DNA of 64,000 bases, taken from the NCBI RefSeq assembly GCF_019703875.1, contig NZ_AP024110.1:558001-622000 (forward strand), in the 5' to 3' direction. Position numbers and translations under genes: made by a program. The notes under the pieces are model-generated. The model saw nothing but the letters and a program-made list of their open reading frames with translations. It made no database searches and had not been told where the DNA came from. Of the stretch, positions 1-9,796 are shown in pieces (the first letter of the stretch is position 1; every line of letters begins with the position of its first letter). This stretch comes from Methyloradius palustris (lineage in GTDB: Bacteria > Pseudomonadota > Gammaproteobacteria > Burkholderiales > Methylophilaceae).

Positions 1-467
1 CATGGAGTGATCCATTCGTCATCATCACGGCATTGCCGGCGGCATTGGCAGGTATTGTTTGGATGTTGTTTATCACTTACACACCGCTTTCAGTACCCGC
101 ATTAACTGGGGCGATCATGTGTATGGGCGTAGCCACAGCCAATAGTGTGCTGGTGATTAGCTTTGCCCGCGAAAAACTGGATGAACTTGGCGATGCCACC
201 AAAGCAGCACTTGAGGCAGGTTTTGTGCGCTTCCGTCCAGTATTGATGACAGCACTCGCCATGATGATTGGTATGGGCCCAATGGCCCTAGGCCTAGGCG
301 ATGGTGGTGAGCAAAATGCACCGCTTGGTCGTGCCGTGATTGGTGGTTTGCTGTTTGCGACTATCGCCACCCTGATTTTTGTACCCGTTGTGTTCAGCAT
401 TGTGCATCGCAACTATAAGAAACCTATTGCAACACCGAATACTCTTGGAGAGCCACATGCCATCTAA
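1..467 (+). CDS. RND multidrug efflux permease (HAE1 family), C-terminal fragment
   Basis: This is the C-terminal end of an inner-membrane RND pump; the gene starts before the window and is read here in the frame beginning at base 3. The visible part starts with SDPFVIITALPAALAGI and runs through the last transmembrane helices, with the typical stretch TGAIMCMGVATANSVL, then RFRPVLMTALAMMIGMGPMA, and a final helix ending in VPVVFSIVHR. These segments are hallmarks of HAE1/AcrB-type proton antiporters. It overlaps the adaptor gene by 11 bases (457-467), and an outer-membrane factor follows, so the three genes form a tripartite efflux operon. The substrate cannot be told from this fragment. Confidence 0.93.
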   Translation, partial: WSDPFVIITALPAALAGIVWMLFITYTPLSVPALTGAIMCMGVATANSVLVISFAREKLDELGDATKAALEAGFVRFRPVLMTALAMMIGMGPMALGLGDGGEQNAPLGRAVIGGLLFATIATLIFVPVVFSIVHRNYKKPIATPNTLGEPHAI

Positions 468-1629
468 TCAAACTCATTTAAGTCCGCATCGTACGTTACG
501 TATCAGCGCCATCGTCGCTGTACTGGTCGCAGCAGGGCTCGTTGCATTTGGGATAGCCAGCCGCGCCAATAGCGATGAAAAGCTCAAACAATGGACCAAT
601 GAGCGCGCGGTTCCATCTGTGAGCTTGGTGAGCCCTGACAATCAAGGGGCATTATCTACGCTGGATCTTCCAGGCCGTTTTGTGGCCTATGCCCATGCGC
701 CTATCTATGCACGTGTCAGCGGGTATCTCAAAAGCTGGAATGTCGATATTGGCGGCCAAGTGAAAGCAGGGCAGCTGCTGGCAGAAATTGAAACCCCAGA
801 CCTTGACCAGCAATTGCTGCAAGCCCGTGCCGATTTAGCAAGCGCCGAGGCCAATGTGGCGCTTGCTCGCACCACTGCAAAGCGCTGGCAGGGCATGCTT
901 GAGAGCGACTCTGTTTCACGTCAGGAAGTAGACGATAGAACAGGCGATCTCGCCAGCAAGGAAGCCATGCTCAAAGCGTCACAAGCTAATCTGGATAGGC
1001 TCATTGCCACCAAGCGCTTTGCCCGCATTGTTGCGCCATTTAACGGCACAGTGACTGCACGTACTACCGATAACGGTGCACTCATTACTGAAGGCGGCTC
1101 TGGTTCGGCGCTGTTTGAGGTTTCAGATACGCACAAGCTCAGGCTGTATGTGAATGTACCGCAAAATTTCGTCAACAATATCAAGCCTGGTACCAAGGCT
1201 GATATCAATGTGCCTGAACGTCCAGATAAGACCTACACAGCCATAGTTGAATCAACTTCTGGCGCTGTAGATGTCGCTTCAGGCGCAACACTAGTTCAGC
1301 TTGTGGTGGATAACACTGCGGGCGAGTTACTGCCTGGCGGTTATGCCAATGTGAGTTTGCATCAGGCGGGTTCCACGGCCACCTTTAGTATTCCAGCCAG
1401 CGCGCTGATTTTTGACCAATCTGGTTTGCGTGTGGCAACCGTCAATGCTGATAACAAAGCTAGTTTGAAAACGGTGACGATTGCACGCGATTTAGGTAAG
1501 GTCATTCAACTTGCATCAGGGGTTGAAGCCACTGATCGCGTGATTGAAAGCCCACCAGACGGGATTGCCGATGGAGATGTTGTGAATGTCGTCGAAACAC
1601 CTGCCAAGCCAACAGACAAGAAAAGCTAA
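457..1629 (+). CDS. RND efflux periplasmic adaptor (HlyD/AcrA family)
   Basis: This is the membrane-fusion protein linking the inner-membrane pump to the outer-membrane channel. I place the start at ATG 457, which has a GGAGAG ribosome site at 447-452; the open frame extends back to 379, inside the permease gene. The 390-residue product begins with one N-terminal membrane anchor (about residues 15-35). It then shows a split lipoyl/barrel-sandwich motif (YARVSGYLKSWNVDIGGQVKAGQLLAEI and later RIVAPFNGTVTARTTDNGALI) around a coiled-coil hairpin (about residues 105-185), followed by beta-barrel and membrane-proximal domains. It overlaps the permease by 11 bases, which suggests translational coupling. 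Family assignment is firm; substrate is unknown. Confidence 0.93.
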   Translation: MPSNQTHLSPHRTLRISAIVAVLVAAGLVAFGIASRANSDEKLKQWTNERAVPSVSLVSPDNQGALSTLDLPGRFVAYAHAPIYARVSGYLKSWNVDIGGQVKAGQLLAEIETPDLDQQLLQARADLASAEANVALARTTAKRWQGMLESDSVSRQEVDDRTGDLASKEAMLKASQANLDRLIATKRFARIVAPFNGTVTARTTDNGALITEGGSGSALFEVSDTHKLRLYVNVPQNFVNNIKPGTKADINVPERPDKTYTAIVESTSGAVDVASGATLVQLVVDNTAGELLPGGYANVSLHQAGSTATFSIPASALIFDQSGLRVATVNADNKASLKTVTIARDLGKVIQLASGVEATDRVIESPPDGIADGDVVNVVETPAKPTDKKS

Positions 1630-1633
1630 CATC

Positions 1634-3070
1634 ATGAACCGCCTAAATCAGGCCATTGTAACGGCCTTCGGTATTACCTTGATGCTAGAGGCTTGTTCAA
1701 TGGCGCCAGCCATGAAAACGCCAGAGGTGCCTGTCGCTGCGAACTACAAAGAAACACCTGCATGGATGGTAGGCACGGATGGCATGGTGGCAAAGCCCGC
1801 TGATGAGTTGCCTCGCGGCGCATGGTGGAAAGTGTATGGAGACGCAGAGCTAGATGCGCTTGAAGAGCGTCTGATTGCCAACAACCCAGATTTGGCTGCT
1901 GCCGTGGCGCATTATGCGCAGGCCGAGGCATTCAGTCGTCAGTTGCGCTCCAGCTTATTCCCCAGCCTAGATGGCACGGCCAATGCGCAGCGTTTACGCC
2001 AATCAGAAAACCGTCCATTGCGCAGTGCAACCAGCCCTAATGAATACAATGATTATTCAATCGGCGTGCAGGCCAGTTATGAAGTTGACCTGTGGGGGCG
2101 TGTCAGCAATCTGGTGAAATCAGGCAAAGCCACGGCGCAGGCCGAAAAGGCTGATCTTGAATCTACGCGCCTGAGCTTGCAAGCCCAGCTCGCACAAAAC
2201 TACATCGCCTTACGCGGTATAGACCAACAAGTTGCATTATTAGGCGATACGGTCGCAGCCTATCGTAAGGCGCTGGATCTCACCAAGGTGCGCCATGATA
2301 ATGGCATTGCGCCTGGCCTTGATGTCGCCCGCGCTGAAACGCAATACCAAACAGCGCAATCGCAAGTTGAGCAATCCCTTGCCCAGAGAGCGCTTGCAGA
2401 GCACGCTATTGCTGCCTTGGTAGGCGCTTCAGTTTCAGAGTTTTCGATTGCCAGTCGAGTGGATGAAATCGCGGTGCCTGCAATACCGCTGGGTGTGCCA
2501 TCAACACTCTTGCAACGCCGCCCGGACATTGCTTCTGCCCAGCGCCGTGTTGAATCTGCTAATGCCAGTGTTGGTGTCGCGAAAGCTGCATTTTTCCCCA
2601 GCCTGACATTAGGTGCTGGACTAGGTTTAGAGAGTGCATCAGCCAGTAACTGGCTGACCGCGCCCAGTACTTTCTGGGCGATAGGCCCGTCAGTGCTACT
2701 GAATTTATTTGATGCAGGTAAGCGTAAAGCACAGGTAGTGCAGGCTCAAGCCGTGCTGGATGAGACTGGTGCGAATTATCGAGGTGTTGTTATCGGTGCT
2801 TTCCAGCAAGTAGAAGACAACCTTGCCTTGCTCAACCATTACACTAAAGCGGCTGAATCACAGCAATCTGCTGCTGCCGCAGCCAAACAGTCGGAAGACT
2901 TCTCCATCAGCCGCTACCGCCAGGGCGCTGCCAGTTATCTCGAAGTTACCGCTTCGCAAACAGCAGCCTTGCAGACACAACGTGATCTGCTTGACCTCAA
3001 TACACGCAGGCTACAAGCCAGCGTGCAGTTGATACGCGCCTTAGGTGGTGGATGGGCTGATCCATCATGA
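1634..3070 (+). CDS. Outer-membrane efflux lipoprotein (NodT/OprM family)
   Basis: This is the TolC-like channel of the tripartite pump. The start chosen is ATG 1634, four bases after the adaptor stop. The N-terminus (MNRLNQAIVTAFGITLMLEAC) is a lipoprotein signal peptide with the lipobox Cys at residue 21. The body shows the two-fold OEP repeat typical of NodT proteins: ARWWKVYG-like text appears here as GAWWKVYGDAELDALEERL, then SYEVDLWGRVSN, then LLQRRPDIASAQRRVESANASVGVAKAAFFPSLTL, and finally FSISRYRQGAASYLEV. At 478 residues it has the normal family length. It is the last gene of the operon, and an unusual inverted-repeat region follows. Confidence 0.93.
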   Translation: MNRLNQAIVTAFGITLMLEACSMAPAMKTPEVPVAANYKETPAWMVGTDGMVAKPADELPRGAWWKVYGDAELDALEERLIANNPDLAAAVAHYAQAEAFSRQLRSSLFPSLDGTANAQRLRQSENRPLRSATSPNEYNDYSIGVQASYEVDLWGRVSNLVKSGKATAQAEKADLESTRLSLQAQLAQNYIALRGIDQQVALLGDTVAAYRKALDLTKVRHDNGIAPGLDVARAETQYQTAQSQVEQSLAQRALAEHAIAALVGASVSEFSIASRVDEIAVPAIPLGVPSTLLQRRPDIASAQRRVESANASVGVAKAAFFPSLTLGAGLGLESASASNWLTAPSTFWAIGPSVLLNLFDAGKRKAQVVQAQAVLDETGANYRGVVIGAFQQVEDNLALLNHYTKAAESQQSAAAAAKQSEDFSISRYRQGAASYLEVTASQTAALQTQRDLLDLNTRRLQASVQLIRALGGGWADPS

Positions 3071-3221
3071 ATTAAGCCTGACTTCGTCGCTATGCTTCGT
3101 TACTCACATAAATTTTTTCCTTACATATAAAACATATGCAGCGTCAAAATTTTATGTTCGCGCCTCGCCTAGCTTATCGCACCAATCTTAGTGCTTTAGT
3201 GCTTATATTGGTGGTGATACC

Positions 3222-3274
3222 CCTTGCGAGTAGAATTCAAACTTAATTAGAGTTTCGCAAGGTTAAGTTTGAAT
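3222..3274. repeat. Two interlocking inverted repeats (pseudoknot-like) between convergent genes
   Basis: CCTTGCGA (3222-3229) is exactly complementary to TCGCAAGG (3255-3262), and ATTCAAACTTAA (3235-3246) is exactly complementary to TTAAGTTTGAAT (3263-3274). The arms alternate (A-B-A'-B') rather than nest, so as RNA the two stems would form an H-type pseudoknot or be mutually exclusive. The site lies between the convergent efflux operon and the RIO kinase gene, so a bidirectional transcription end is one possible role. No clear T-run follows. Confidence 0.6.
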
Positions 3275-3285
3275 CTTAACTAAGG

Positions 3286-4161
3286 CTAGAAATTATCTGG
3301 CTTAGCAGGTGGGTTCTTGAGATCTTTCAGATAAAGCTGTCGCGCCTCTTCTTCCCTGCGTACGCGTTCGATCTCGCGCATCACGGTGCGCACATCAGCT
3401 GGCCTATTATCTACTTCAATCTTCCCCGTCAGCGGGGTTTCTGGGGTGAGTTGACCTGCTTTATATAGATTCCAGATTTCTTTGCCATATTGCGTATCAG
3501 CTAATTGCGGCGCAAACGTGCTGAAAAATGTCGTCAGGTTATCCACATCACGCTCAAGCATCACTTGCGCGCTATTGTTGCCAGCGGCATCTACGGCTTG
3601 GGGCAGGTCGATAATCACAGGGCCATGTTCATCAACAAGAATATTGTATTCAGACAAGTCACCATGAATCATCCCCGCGCATAACATCAGCACTACCTGA
3701 TGTAGCAGAAAAGCGTGATATTCAAGTGCCAGTTTTTCATCCCACTCTACTTCCTGTAGACGCGGAGCAACATCCCCATTTACATCGGTGACCAAATCCA
3801 TGAGCAGTACGCCTTCATAGCAACCATAGGCCTGCGGCACACGCACACCTGCTCTGGCCAGCCTGAATAACGCATCAGCTTCAGCTGTTTGCCACACTTC
3901 TTCCTGCATTTTGCGGCCGTAGCGTGAACCTTTTTCCATGGCACGCGCTTGGCGGCTATTTTTTACCTTACGGCCTTCTTGGTATACAACTGCATTTCTG
4001 AAGTTACGTTGATTCGCTTCTTTATAGACTTTGGCGCAGCGAACCTGATCCCCACAGCGCACGACATACACAGTGGCCTCTTTGCCACTCATGAGTTGGC
4101 GGATGACTTCATCCACCAAGCCTTCTTCAACCAGTGGTTGGATTCTTTTTGGTGTTTTCAT
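3286..4161 (-). CDS. RIO1-like serine/threonine protein kinase
   Basis: The 291-residue product is an atypical kinase of the RIO1 type found in many proteobacteria. The sequence shows a nucleotide-binding region (SGKEATVYVVRCGDQVRCAKVYK, with the Lys that anchors ATP in CAKVYK). It also has a RIO signature region (RNFRNAVVYQEGRKVKNSRQARAMEKGSRYGRKM), the catalytic loop MIHGDLSEYNIL with the catalytic Asp, and the metal-binding IIDLPQA. This resembles the PA4780-type bacterial family; substrates of these kinases are poorly known. It is convergent with the efflux operon and divergent from the next gene. The ATG start lies at the beginning of the conserved region, and family length is normal. 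Confidence 0.92.
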   Translation of the reverse strand: MKTPKRIQPLVEEGLVDEVIRQLMSGKEATVYVVRCGDQVRCAKVYKEANQRNFRNAVVYQEGRKVKNSRQARAMEKGSRYGRKMQEEVWQTAEADALFRLARAGVRVPQAYGCYEGVLLMDLVTDVNGDVAPRLQEVEWDEKLALEYHAFLLHQVVLMLCAGMIHGDLSEYNILVDEHGPVIIDLPQAVDAAGNNSAQVMLERDVDNLTTFFSTFAPQLADTQYGKEIWNLYKAGQLTPETPLTGKIEVDNRPADVRTVMREIERVRREEEARQLYLKDLKNPPAKPDNF

Positions 4162-4336
4162 TCGTGTTGGATTAATTATCTTTAATGTATATTTAAATTG
4201 TTGATTTTGCTTATATTCAGGAATACATTGCTAAAAAATAGGTTAAGAAATTATTGCTGATTCATCCCATTAGTCTCTTTATAACCTAAAAATAAGCTGC
4301 TAACAGCCTAATAATAAAGTAGTAGAGGGGTGAGTG

Positions 4337-7330
4337 ATGAAAAATGATGAGGTTGATCATTCTGAAGTTGCAAAGTACCTGAAGCCTGTAATAAGTGAAC
4401 AGGCTCGCCTAGATGCACTCTATCGGTATCGTGTTCTTGATACCGCACCCGAAAAATCTTTCGATCACATCACGCTGTTAGCCACGCAATTATTCAAATT
4501 ACCTATAGCACTCATCAGTTTTGTCGATCAATCCAGAATTTGGTTCAAGTCCAAACAAGGTGTGGATTTTGACCAGATTGCGATAGACGCGAGTTTCTGT
4601 GCAACGGCAATACATAGTGATGAGCCTTACATCCTCAATGATGCGCGCTATGACGTCAGGTCGAAAAGCAATCATTTAGTAACGAGCGAATACGGACTGC
4701 GATTTTACGCGGGTATTCCCTTGAAAACGGCAGATGGTCAAAATATTGGGGTTCTCAGTATAGTAGATTTTGAACCTAGGGAATTTTCTCAGCGAGACAT
4801 CAATCTTTTGCAGGCACTTGCAAAAATTGTCATGGATCAGCTCGAACTTAATCTCTCCATTGTTATTCTTAATGAGGTGCATCAGGCAGATAACAAATTT
4901 CGCCTGACATTTGAGAAGCTTGCAGACCCCATGCTTTTGCTTGATCCTAATTCTGGCCATTTTGTTGACTGGAACCCAGCGGCAATCAAGATGCTCGCTT
5001 TTCCCAATAAGCATGATCTGCAAATCTTAAGGCCTGCCGATATTTCCCCTCCCTTGCAACCTGATGGCAGGTCTTCAGAGGAAAAAGCGAATGAGATGAT
5101 GGCAATTGCATTGGCGAATGGCAGCCACCGTTTTGAGTGGGTTCATTGCAGTGAATACCGCAAGCCTTTTCCTGTTGAAGTTTTACTCACTCTGATTCAG
5201 ATTAATGAGCGCCCCATGTTTATTGCAAGCTGGCGTGATATTACCAAGCAGAAGCAGGCGCAAGAAGAATTACTAGAAAGTGAACTACGCTTGAAATTCG
5301 CTCTTGAAGGCGCTGGTGACGGGGTGTGGGATTGGGACATCGCTCATTCTAAGGTGAGCTTTTCACTGGCATGGAAATCCATGCTGGGTTACGAAGAGGA
5401 AGATATTGAGGACAGTTTTGATGAATGGAGTCGGCGAGTTCATCCGGATGACATTGAAAAAGCCTTGTGTGATATAGAAAAGCATCTACATGGATTAACT
5501 TCTTCATACGTTAGTCAGTATCGGCTTTTATGCAAAGATGGCAGCTATAAATGGATACTCGATCGAGGCAAGTCAGTTAGTTTTGATGAAACAGGAAAGC
5601 CTGTGAGAGCCGTTGGTATTCATACTGACATCACGGACCATAAAAATGCATTGGAGGCGCTAAAAGCTGCTGAACAAAATAATAACGCATTGTTATCCGC
5701 CATGGTGGATGGTGTCTTTGTTGCACAGAGGCAATGCTTCATTTTTGCCAATGAGGCCATGGCCGCCATGCTTGGCTATACGCATGCGGAATTTATCGGG
5801 CTGCATTTTGATAAAGTAGTCGCCCCCGATTTTCTGGATATATGGACAACTCGCTATAAACAACGCTTAGACCCAAGTAAGCAGCCAGCCCGACAATACG
5901 AGGTAAGATTCTTGAAAAAAGGGGGTACCGAGGCTCTTTGGGTAGAAGTGATTGCATCCAGGGTAGTTTATAAAGGCGAAAGCAGTGTACTAGGCATTAT
6001 TCGTAACATTACAGAAAAGAAGCGTGCAGAAAAGATGATCTGGAGTCAGGCCAATTTTGACTTTTTAACTGGGCTGCCTAATCGTCATTTTTTCCTGGAT
6101 AAATTGGATGTTGAGGTCAAGAAATCAAACCGGCTTAAAGCTAAGATGGCAGTCATGTTTATTGACTTGGATCATTTCAAGGAAATCAATGACAGCCTCG
6201 GGCACGATGCTGGTGACGCTGTCTTAAAAGAGGCATCTGTAAGATTGCAACGATGTGTACGAGATACTGACATGGTTTCACGGCTGGGCGGTGATGAATT
6301 CACCATTATTTTGACTGACTTGGATGAGTCAAACGTATCTGACCAAAGAGCACAGTCCATATTAAAAGCGATGGAAGAGCCATTTAATTTTAATAATGAA
6401 CTGGTCTATATTTCTGCATCTATAGGCATTACGGTTTATCCGGATGATACACAGCAGGCTGAGCATTTGCTTAAATTTGCTGACCAGGCAATGTACCACG
6501 CCAAAAAACTTGGGCGTAACCGTTTCAGTTATTACGCGCCTTCGATGCAGGAGGCTGCAGTTTCCAAAATGCATATGATTTCGGATATGCATCAAGCCAT
6601 CAAAAATAAAGAGTTCTACTTGCTGTACCAACCTATTATTGATCTCGAGTCAGGCAAGGCACACAAAGCGGAAAGTCTGATACGCTGGAATCACCCGAAG
6701 CTTGGAATAATAAGTCCTGCAGACTTTATTCCTCTCGCTGAAGAGACTGGATTGATTAATGAAATCGGCCAATGGGTACTTAAGGAGAGCGTTCGTTGCG
6801 CGCAACATTTAAGAGCAGAGTTTGATAAGACGTTTCAGATTAGTGTTAATACGTCTCCTGTGCAGTATCGTAATGAAGATCGGGCTTACCCCCCATTTGA
6901 AAAGCTTATTCAGCCTATGAATGCTGACGGTAGTCTGATCGTCATTGAAATTACTGAAAGTATGTTGATGGATGCTGAAGACTCAATCAACACAAAACTA
7001 TATGCACTCCGGGATGCTGGGATACAAGTCGCACTGGATGATTTTGGTACTGGTTATTCTTCTTTGTCATATCTCAAAAGATTTGATATTGATTACCTAA
7101 AGATTGATCAGTCTTTTGTGAGGGGCATGAAAGGTGGTTCCAGCGACCATGCCCTATGTGAGGCTATTATTGTAATGGCACATAAACTGGGGATGAAAGT
7201 GATTGCAGAAGGTGTGGAAACAGAAGAGCAAAAAGCTTTGTTGGTAGCAGCAGGTTGCGATTATGGTCAAGGCTACTTGTTTGCAAAGCCACTTTCAATG
7301 GCAGATCTCGAGAATTTTATTCATCATTAA
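4337..7330 (+). CDS. GAF-PAS-PAS-PAS-GGDEF-EAL cyclic-di-GMP signalling protein
   Basis: The gene encodes a soluble bifunctional c-di-GMP enzyme of about 997 residues. In order it has an N-terminal GAF domain (about 25-175), three PAS/PAC modules (about 190-310, 320-440 and 450-570), a GGDEF domain and an EAL domain. The GGDEF signature is RLGGDEF (GGDEF about 651-655), preceded by RDTD, which fits the RxxD inhibitory site. The EAL domain keeps the key residues: ESL with Glu about 779, the NTSP Asn, EITES, DDFGTGYSSL, KIDQ and EGVET. Both catalytic halves therefore look intact. A GTG three bases upstream is an alternative start; ATG 4337 sits better behind the AGAGGGG ribosome site. No membrane segment is seen, so it should sense a cytoplasmic signal. 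Confidence 0.93.
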   Translation: MKNDEVDHSEVAKYLKPVISEQARLDALYRYRVLDTAPEKSFDHITLLATQLFKLPIALISFVDQSRIWFKSKQGVDFDQIAIDASFCATAIHSDEPYILNDARYDVRSKSNHLVTSEYGLRFYAGIPLKTADGQNIGVLSIVDFEPREFSQRDINLLQALAKIVMDQLELNLSIVILNEVHQADNKFRLTFEKLADPMLLLDPNSGHFVDWNPAAIKMLAFPNKHDLQILRPADISPPLQPDGRSSEEKANEMMAIALANGSHRFEWVHCSEYRKPFPVEVLLTLIQINERPMFIASWRDITKQKQAQEELLESELRLKFALEGAGDGVWDWDIAHSKVSFSLAWKSMLGYEEEDIEDSFDEWSRRVHPDDIEKALCDIEKHLHGLTSSYVSQYRLLCKDGSYKWILDRGKSVSFDETGKPVRAVGIHTDITDHKNALEALKAAEQNNNALLSAMVDGVFVAQRQCFIFANEAMAAMLGYTHAEFIGLHFDKVVAPDFLDIWTTRYKQRLDPSKQPARQYEVRFLKKGGTEALWVEVIASRVVYKGESSVLGIIRNITEKKRAEKMIWSQANFDFLTGLPNRHFFLDKLDVEVKKSNRLKAKMAVMFIDLDHFKEINDSLGHDAGDAVLKEASVRLQRCVRDTDMVSRLGGDEFTIILTDLDESNVSDQRAQSILKAMEEPFNFNNELVYISASIGITVYPDDTQQAEHLLKFADQAMYHAKKLGRNRFSYYAPSMQEAAVSKMHMISDMHQAIKNKEFYLLYQPIIDLESGKAHKAESLIRWNHPKLGIISPADFIPLAEETGLINEIGQWVLKESVRCAQHLRAEFDKTFQISVNTSPVQYRNEDRAYPPFEKLIQPMNADGSLIVIEITESMLMDAEDSINTKLYALRDAGIQVALDDFGTGYSSLSYLKRFDIDYLKIDQSFVRGMKGGSSDHALCEAIIVMAHKLGMKVIAEGVETEEQKALLVAAGCDYGQGYLFAKPLSMADLENFIHH

Positions 7331-7553
7331 GCTAAAAATTACCAGAAAAATTGAGAGTTAAATTGAACTCCATCCTTTCATGAGGCTCTCTCTCATATGG
7401 GTTTTAATCACTTAACCAGTTCTTTTTCCAAAAGCTAGAGGTTATGATGTGCACATCATTTAAAGGCTTTTGCATCTATGCTGTTTCAAAATCAATTGCT
7501 TCATTTCTTTAGTATTATTTAATATTTCCCCGATATACAAATTCAAGGTACTT

Positions 7554-9719
7554 ATGAAAGAAATCTCTGTGAAAAAAATCACGATTCTAGTCTTACTCGC
7601 GTTTGCTATTATTACACAAGCTGCCACCATGGATTCGGCGGCACAATTCCAGGAACTGAAGCCGACGACTGATCAGGCGCGCGCGGCACACCTTTCAGCT
7701 GAAGTCTTAACCCGCTACCACTATAGTGCGATCCCACTGGATGATGAAGCTTCCAAAAAAATATTTGATGCTTATATCAAGTCGCTGGATGGCGAAAAAA
7801 TGTTTTTTACGCAACAAGATATTGATCAGTTGAGTGAGGCGAGAACACATCTGGATGATGCCATCCTGAATGAGAATCTAAGCATTCCGTTTGCCATCTT
7901 CAATTTATATAAACTGCGCTTGAATGATCGCTTGAGCTATGCCAAAACTCTACTCAATAAGGGGTTTGATTTCACCGCTAAAGAGAGCTATCAATATGAG
8001 CGTGAGAATGAGCCTTGGGTAAGTAATGAGGCTGATATGCAAGAGCTTTGGCGTAAGCGCGTTAAAAACGATTGGTTGCGTTTAAAACTTGCAGGTAAAG
8101 ACGATAAGACCATTGTTGATGTATTGACTAAGCGATATGACAGCAATCTTAAAAGCGTGACTAAACTAAAAGGCGAAGACGTATTCCAGTCATTCATGAA
8201 TGCCTATGCGATGGCGATAGACCCGCACTCCAACTATTTTGGCGTTCGCGCTTCTGAAGACTTTGATATTTCGATGCGGTTGTCGCTTGATGGCATAGGC
8301 GCAGTGCTTGAAGACAAGGATGAATACACTACCATTCGTGAGCTGGTGCCAGGCGGGCCTGCAGCGCTCTCAGGCAAGCTGAAAACAGGTGACCGCATTC
8401 TTGGCGTAGGCCAGGGCAAGAATGCGCCTGTGGTTGATGTTACAGGCTGGCGTTTAGATGACACCGTGGCGCTTATTCGTGGCGCCACAGACTCTGAAGT
8501 GGTGCTTGAGATATTGCCGGCCGAGGCAGGCGCAGATGGTAAGCATACGTTTATTTCACTGATACGCAAAAAAATCAGCCTTGAGAAACAAGACGCCAAA
8601 AAATCCGTTATAGAAGTTAAAGATGGCAGCATCACCCGCAAAATAGGCGTGATTACGTTGCCTGTGTTCTATCAGGATTTTGGTGCGCGCGGCAAAGGTG
8701 ATAAAGACTACAAAAGCGCCTCACGTGACGTAGCTACACTGATCGACAGCCTGAAAAAAGACAACATAGATAGTTTGCTGATTGATTTGCGCAACAACGG
8801 CGGCGGTTCACTGGATGAAGCAATCAAGCTCACAGGCCTGTTTATTGACCAAGGCCCTGTTTTGCAAGAGCGCGACTCTAAAGGCAATGTGCAGGTCGAT
8901 GCAGACAAAGACACGGGTGTGTTATGGGATAAACCGATGGGCGTATTGATTAATCGCTCATCAGCCTCTGCCTCTGAAATTTTCGCGGCTGCTATTCAGG
9001 ATTATGGTCGTGGCATTATTATTGGCGAGACCAGTTTTGGCAAAGGTACGGTACAGACTGTAGTAAATCTGGACGAAATCGCTAAAAATAAAGATCCACA
9101 GTTTGGCGAGCTCAAAATGACCGTGGCGCAGTTCTTCCGCATCAATGGCGGCACTACGCAATTGAAGGGTGTAACGCCTGATATTACCTTGCCTACCATT
9201 ACTGACCCAGATACTTATGGTGAATCCAGCTTTAAAAACGCGTTGCCATGGACGCAAATCAAACCTGCGGATTACCAAGTATCGACTGAAGCTAAAGCCA
9301 TCGTGCCTGCATTGATTGCCAGCCATGATGCGCGTATTGCGCAAGACAAAGATTTTCAATATCTCAAGGATGATATTGCTGACCTCAACGTTGAGCGCAA
9401 AAAGAATAGCATCTCACTCAATTTGGCTGAACGCCAAAAACAGCGTGATGATAAGAATGCAAAACTGGCTGCGCGTGAAGGCTCAAATGGCCTGGATAAA
9501 ACAGGCAAAGTCAGGGGCAGAAAAGAGGCCATCATTTCTCAGAATGCTTCTGCCCAAGATGACGGCCTGCAATCTAACGAACGCAATATCAAAGATGATC
9601 TGGCAATTGAAAAAGCTCAGAAAGATGCCAAGGATGTATTACTGAGCGAGTCTGCTCATATTTTGAGTGATGAAATTGGCCTGTTGAAAACGAGTAAAAA
9701 TGCATCTGTCCAAAACTAA
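7554..9719 (+). CDS. prc: Carboxy-terminal (tail-specific) processing protease Prc
   Basis: This is a periplasmic serine protease of family S41 that trims or degrades proteins from their C-terminus. The chosen ATG gives a signal peptide (MKEISVKKITILVLLAFAI, cleavage after ITQA); the open frame runs back to 7470. Next come the N-terminal Prc domain, a PDZ domain (about 240-330, with GIGAVLE and LVPGGPA), and the protease core. The core has the nucleophile Ser in SSASASE (near residue 472) and the general-base Lys in FGKGTVQ (residue 497). A Lys/Asp-rich C-terminal DUF3340-type region ends the protein. Length (721 aa) is slightly above E. coli Prc. It stands alone and ends in a strong hairpin. 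Confidence 0.93.
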   Translation: MKEISVKKITILVLLAFAIITQAATMDSAAQFQELKPTTDQARAAHLSAEVLTRYHYSAIPLDDEASKKIFDAYIKSLDGEKMFFTQQDIDQLSEARTHLDDAILNENLSIPFAIFNLYKLRLNDRLSYAKTLLNKGFDFTAKESYQYERENEPWVSNEADMQELWRKRVKNDWLRLKLAGKDDKTIVDVLTKRYDSNLKSVTKLKGEDVFQSFMNAYAMAIDPHSNYFGVRASEDFDISMRLSLDGIGAVLEDKDEYTTIRELVPGGPAALSGKLKTGDRILGVGQGKNAPVVDVTGWRLDDTVALIRGATDSEVVLEILPAEAGADGKHTFISLIRKKISLEKQDAKKSVIEVKDGSITRKIGVITLPVFYQDFGARGKGDKDYKSASRDVATLIDSLKKDNIDSLLIDLRNNGGGSLDEAIKLTGLFIDQGPVLQERDSKGNVQVDADKDTGVLWDKPMGVLINRSSASASEIFAAAIQDYGRGIIIGETSFGKGTVQTVVNLDEIAKNKDPQFGELKMTVAQFFRINGGTTQLKGVTPDITLPTITDPDTYGESSFKNALPWTQIKPADYQVSTEAKAIVPALIASHDARIAQDKDFQYLKDDIADLNVERKKNSISLNLAERQKQRDDKNAKLAAREGSNGLDKTGKVRGRKEAIISQNASAQDDGLQSNERNIKDDLAIEKAQKDAKDVLLSESAHILSDEIGLLKTSKNASVQN

Positions 9720-9743
9720 GTAAATTATTTTTTTGAGGATGAT

Positions 9744-9796
9744 GGGGGAAAGCTAGTTCAGATAATAACTGAACTGGTTTTTCCCCTGTTTTTTTG
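9744..9796. terminator. Long hairpin terminator downstream of prc
   Basis: A stem of GGGGAAA-AGTTCAG pairs with CTGAACT-TTTTCCCC around a short AT-rich loop and is followed by a T-run (about 9787-9795). It terminates prc on the + strand. The stop codon of the convergent GGDEF gene (9753) lies inside the stem, so the structure also folds at the end of that mRNA. Confidence 0.8.

Noticed and set aside
379..456. Upstream extension of the RND adaptor to 379
   Set aside because: It lies inside the permease gene and breaks the normal membrane-anchor start; ATG 457 has a proper ribosome site.
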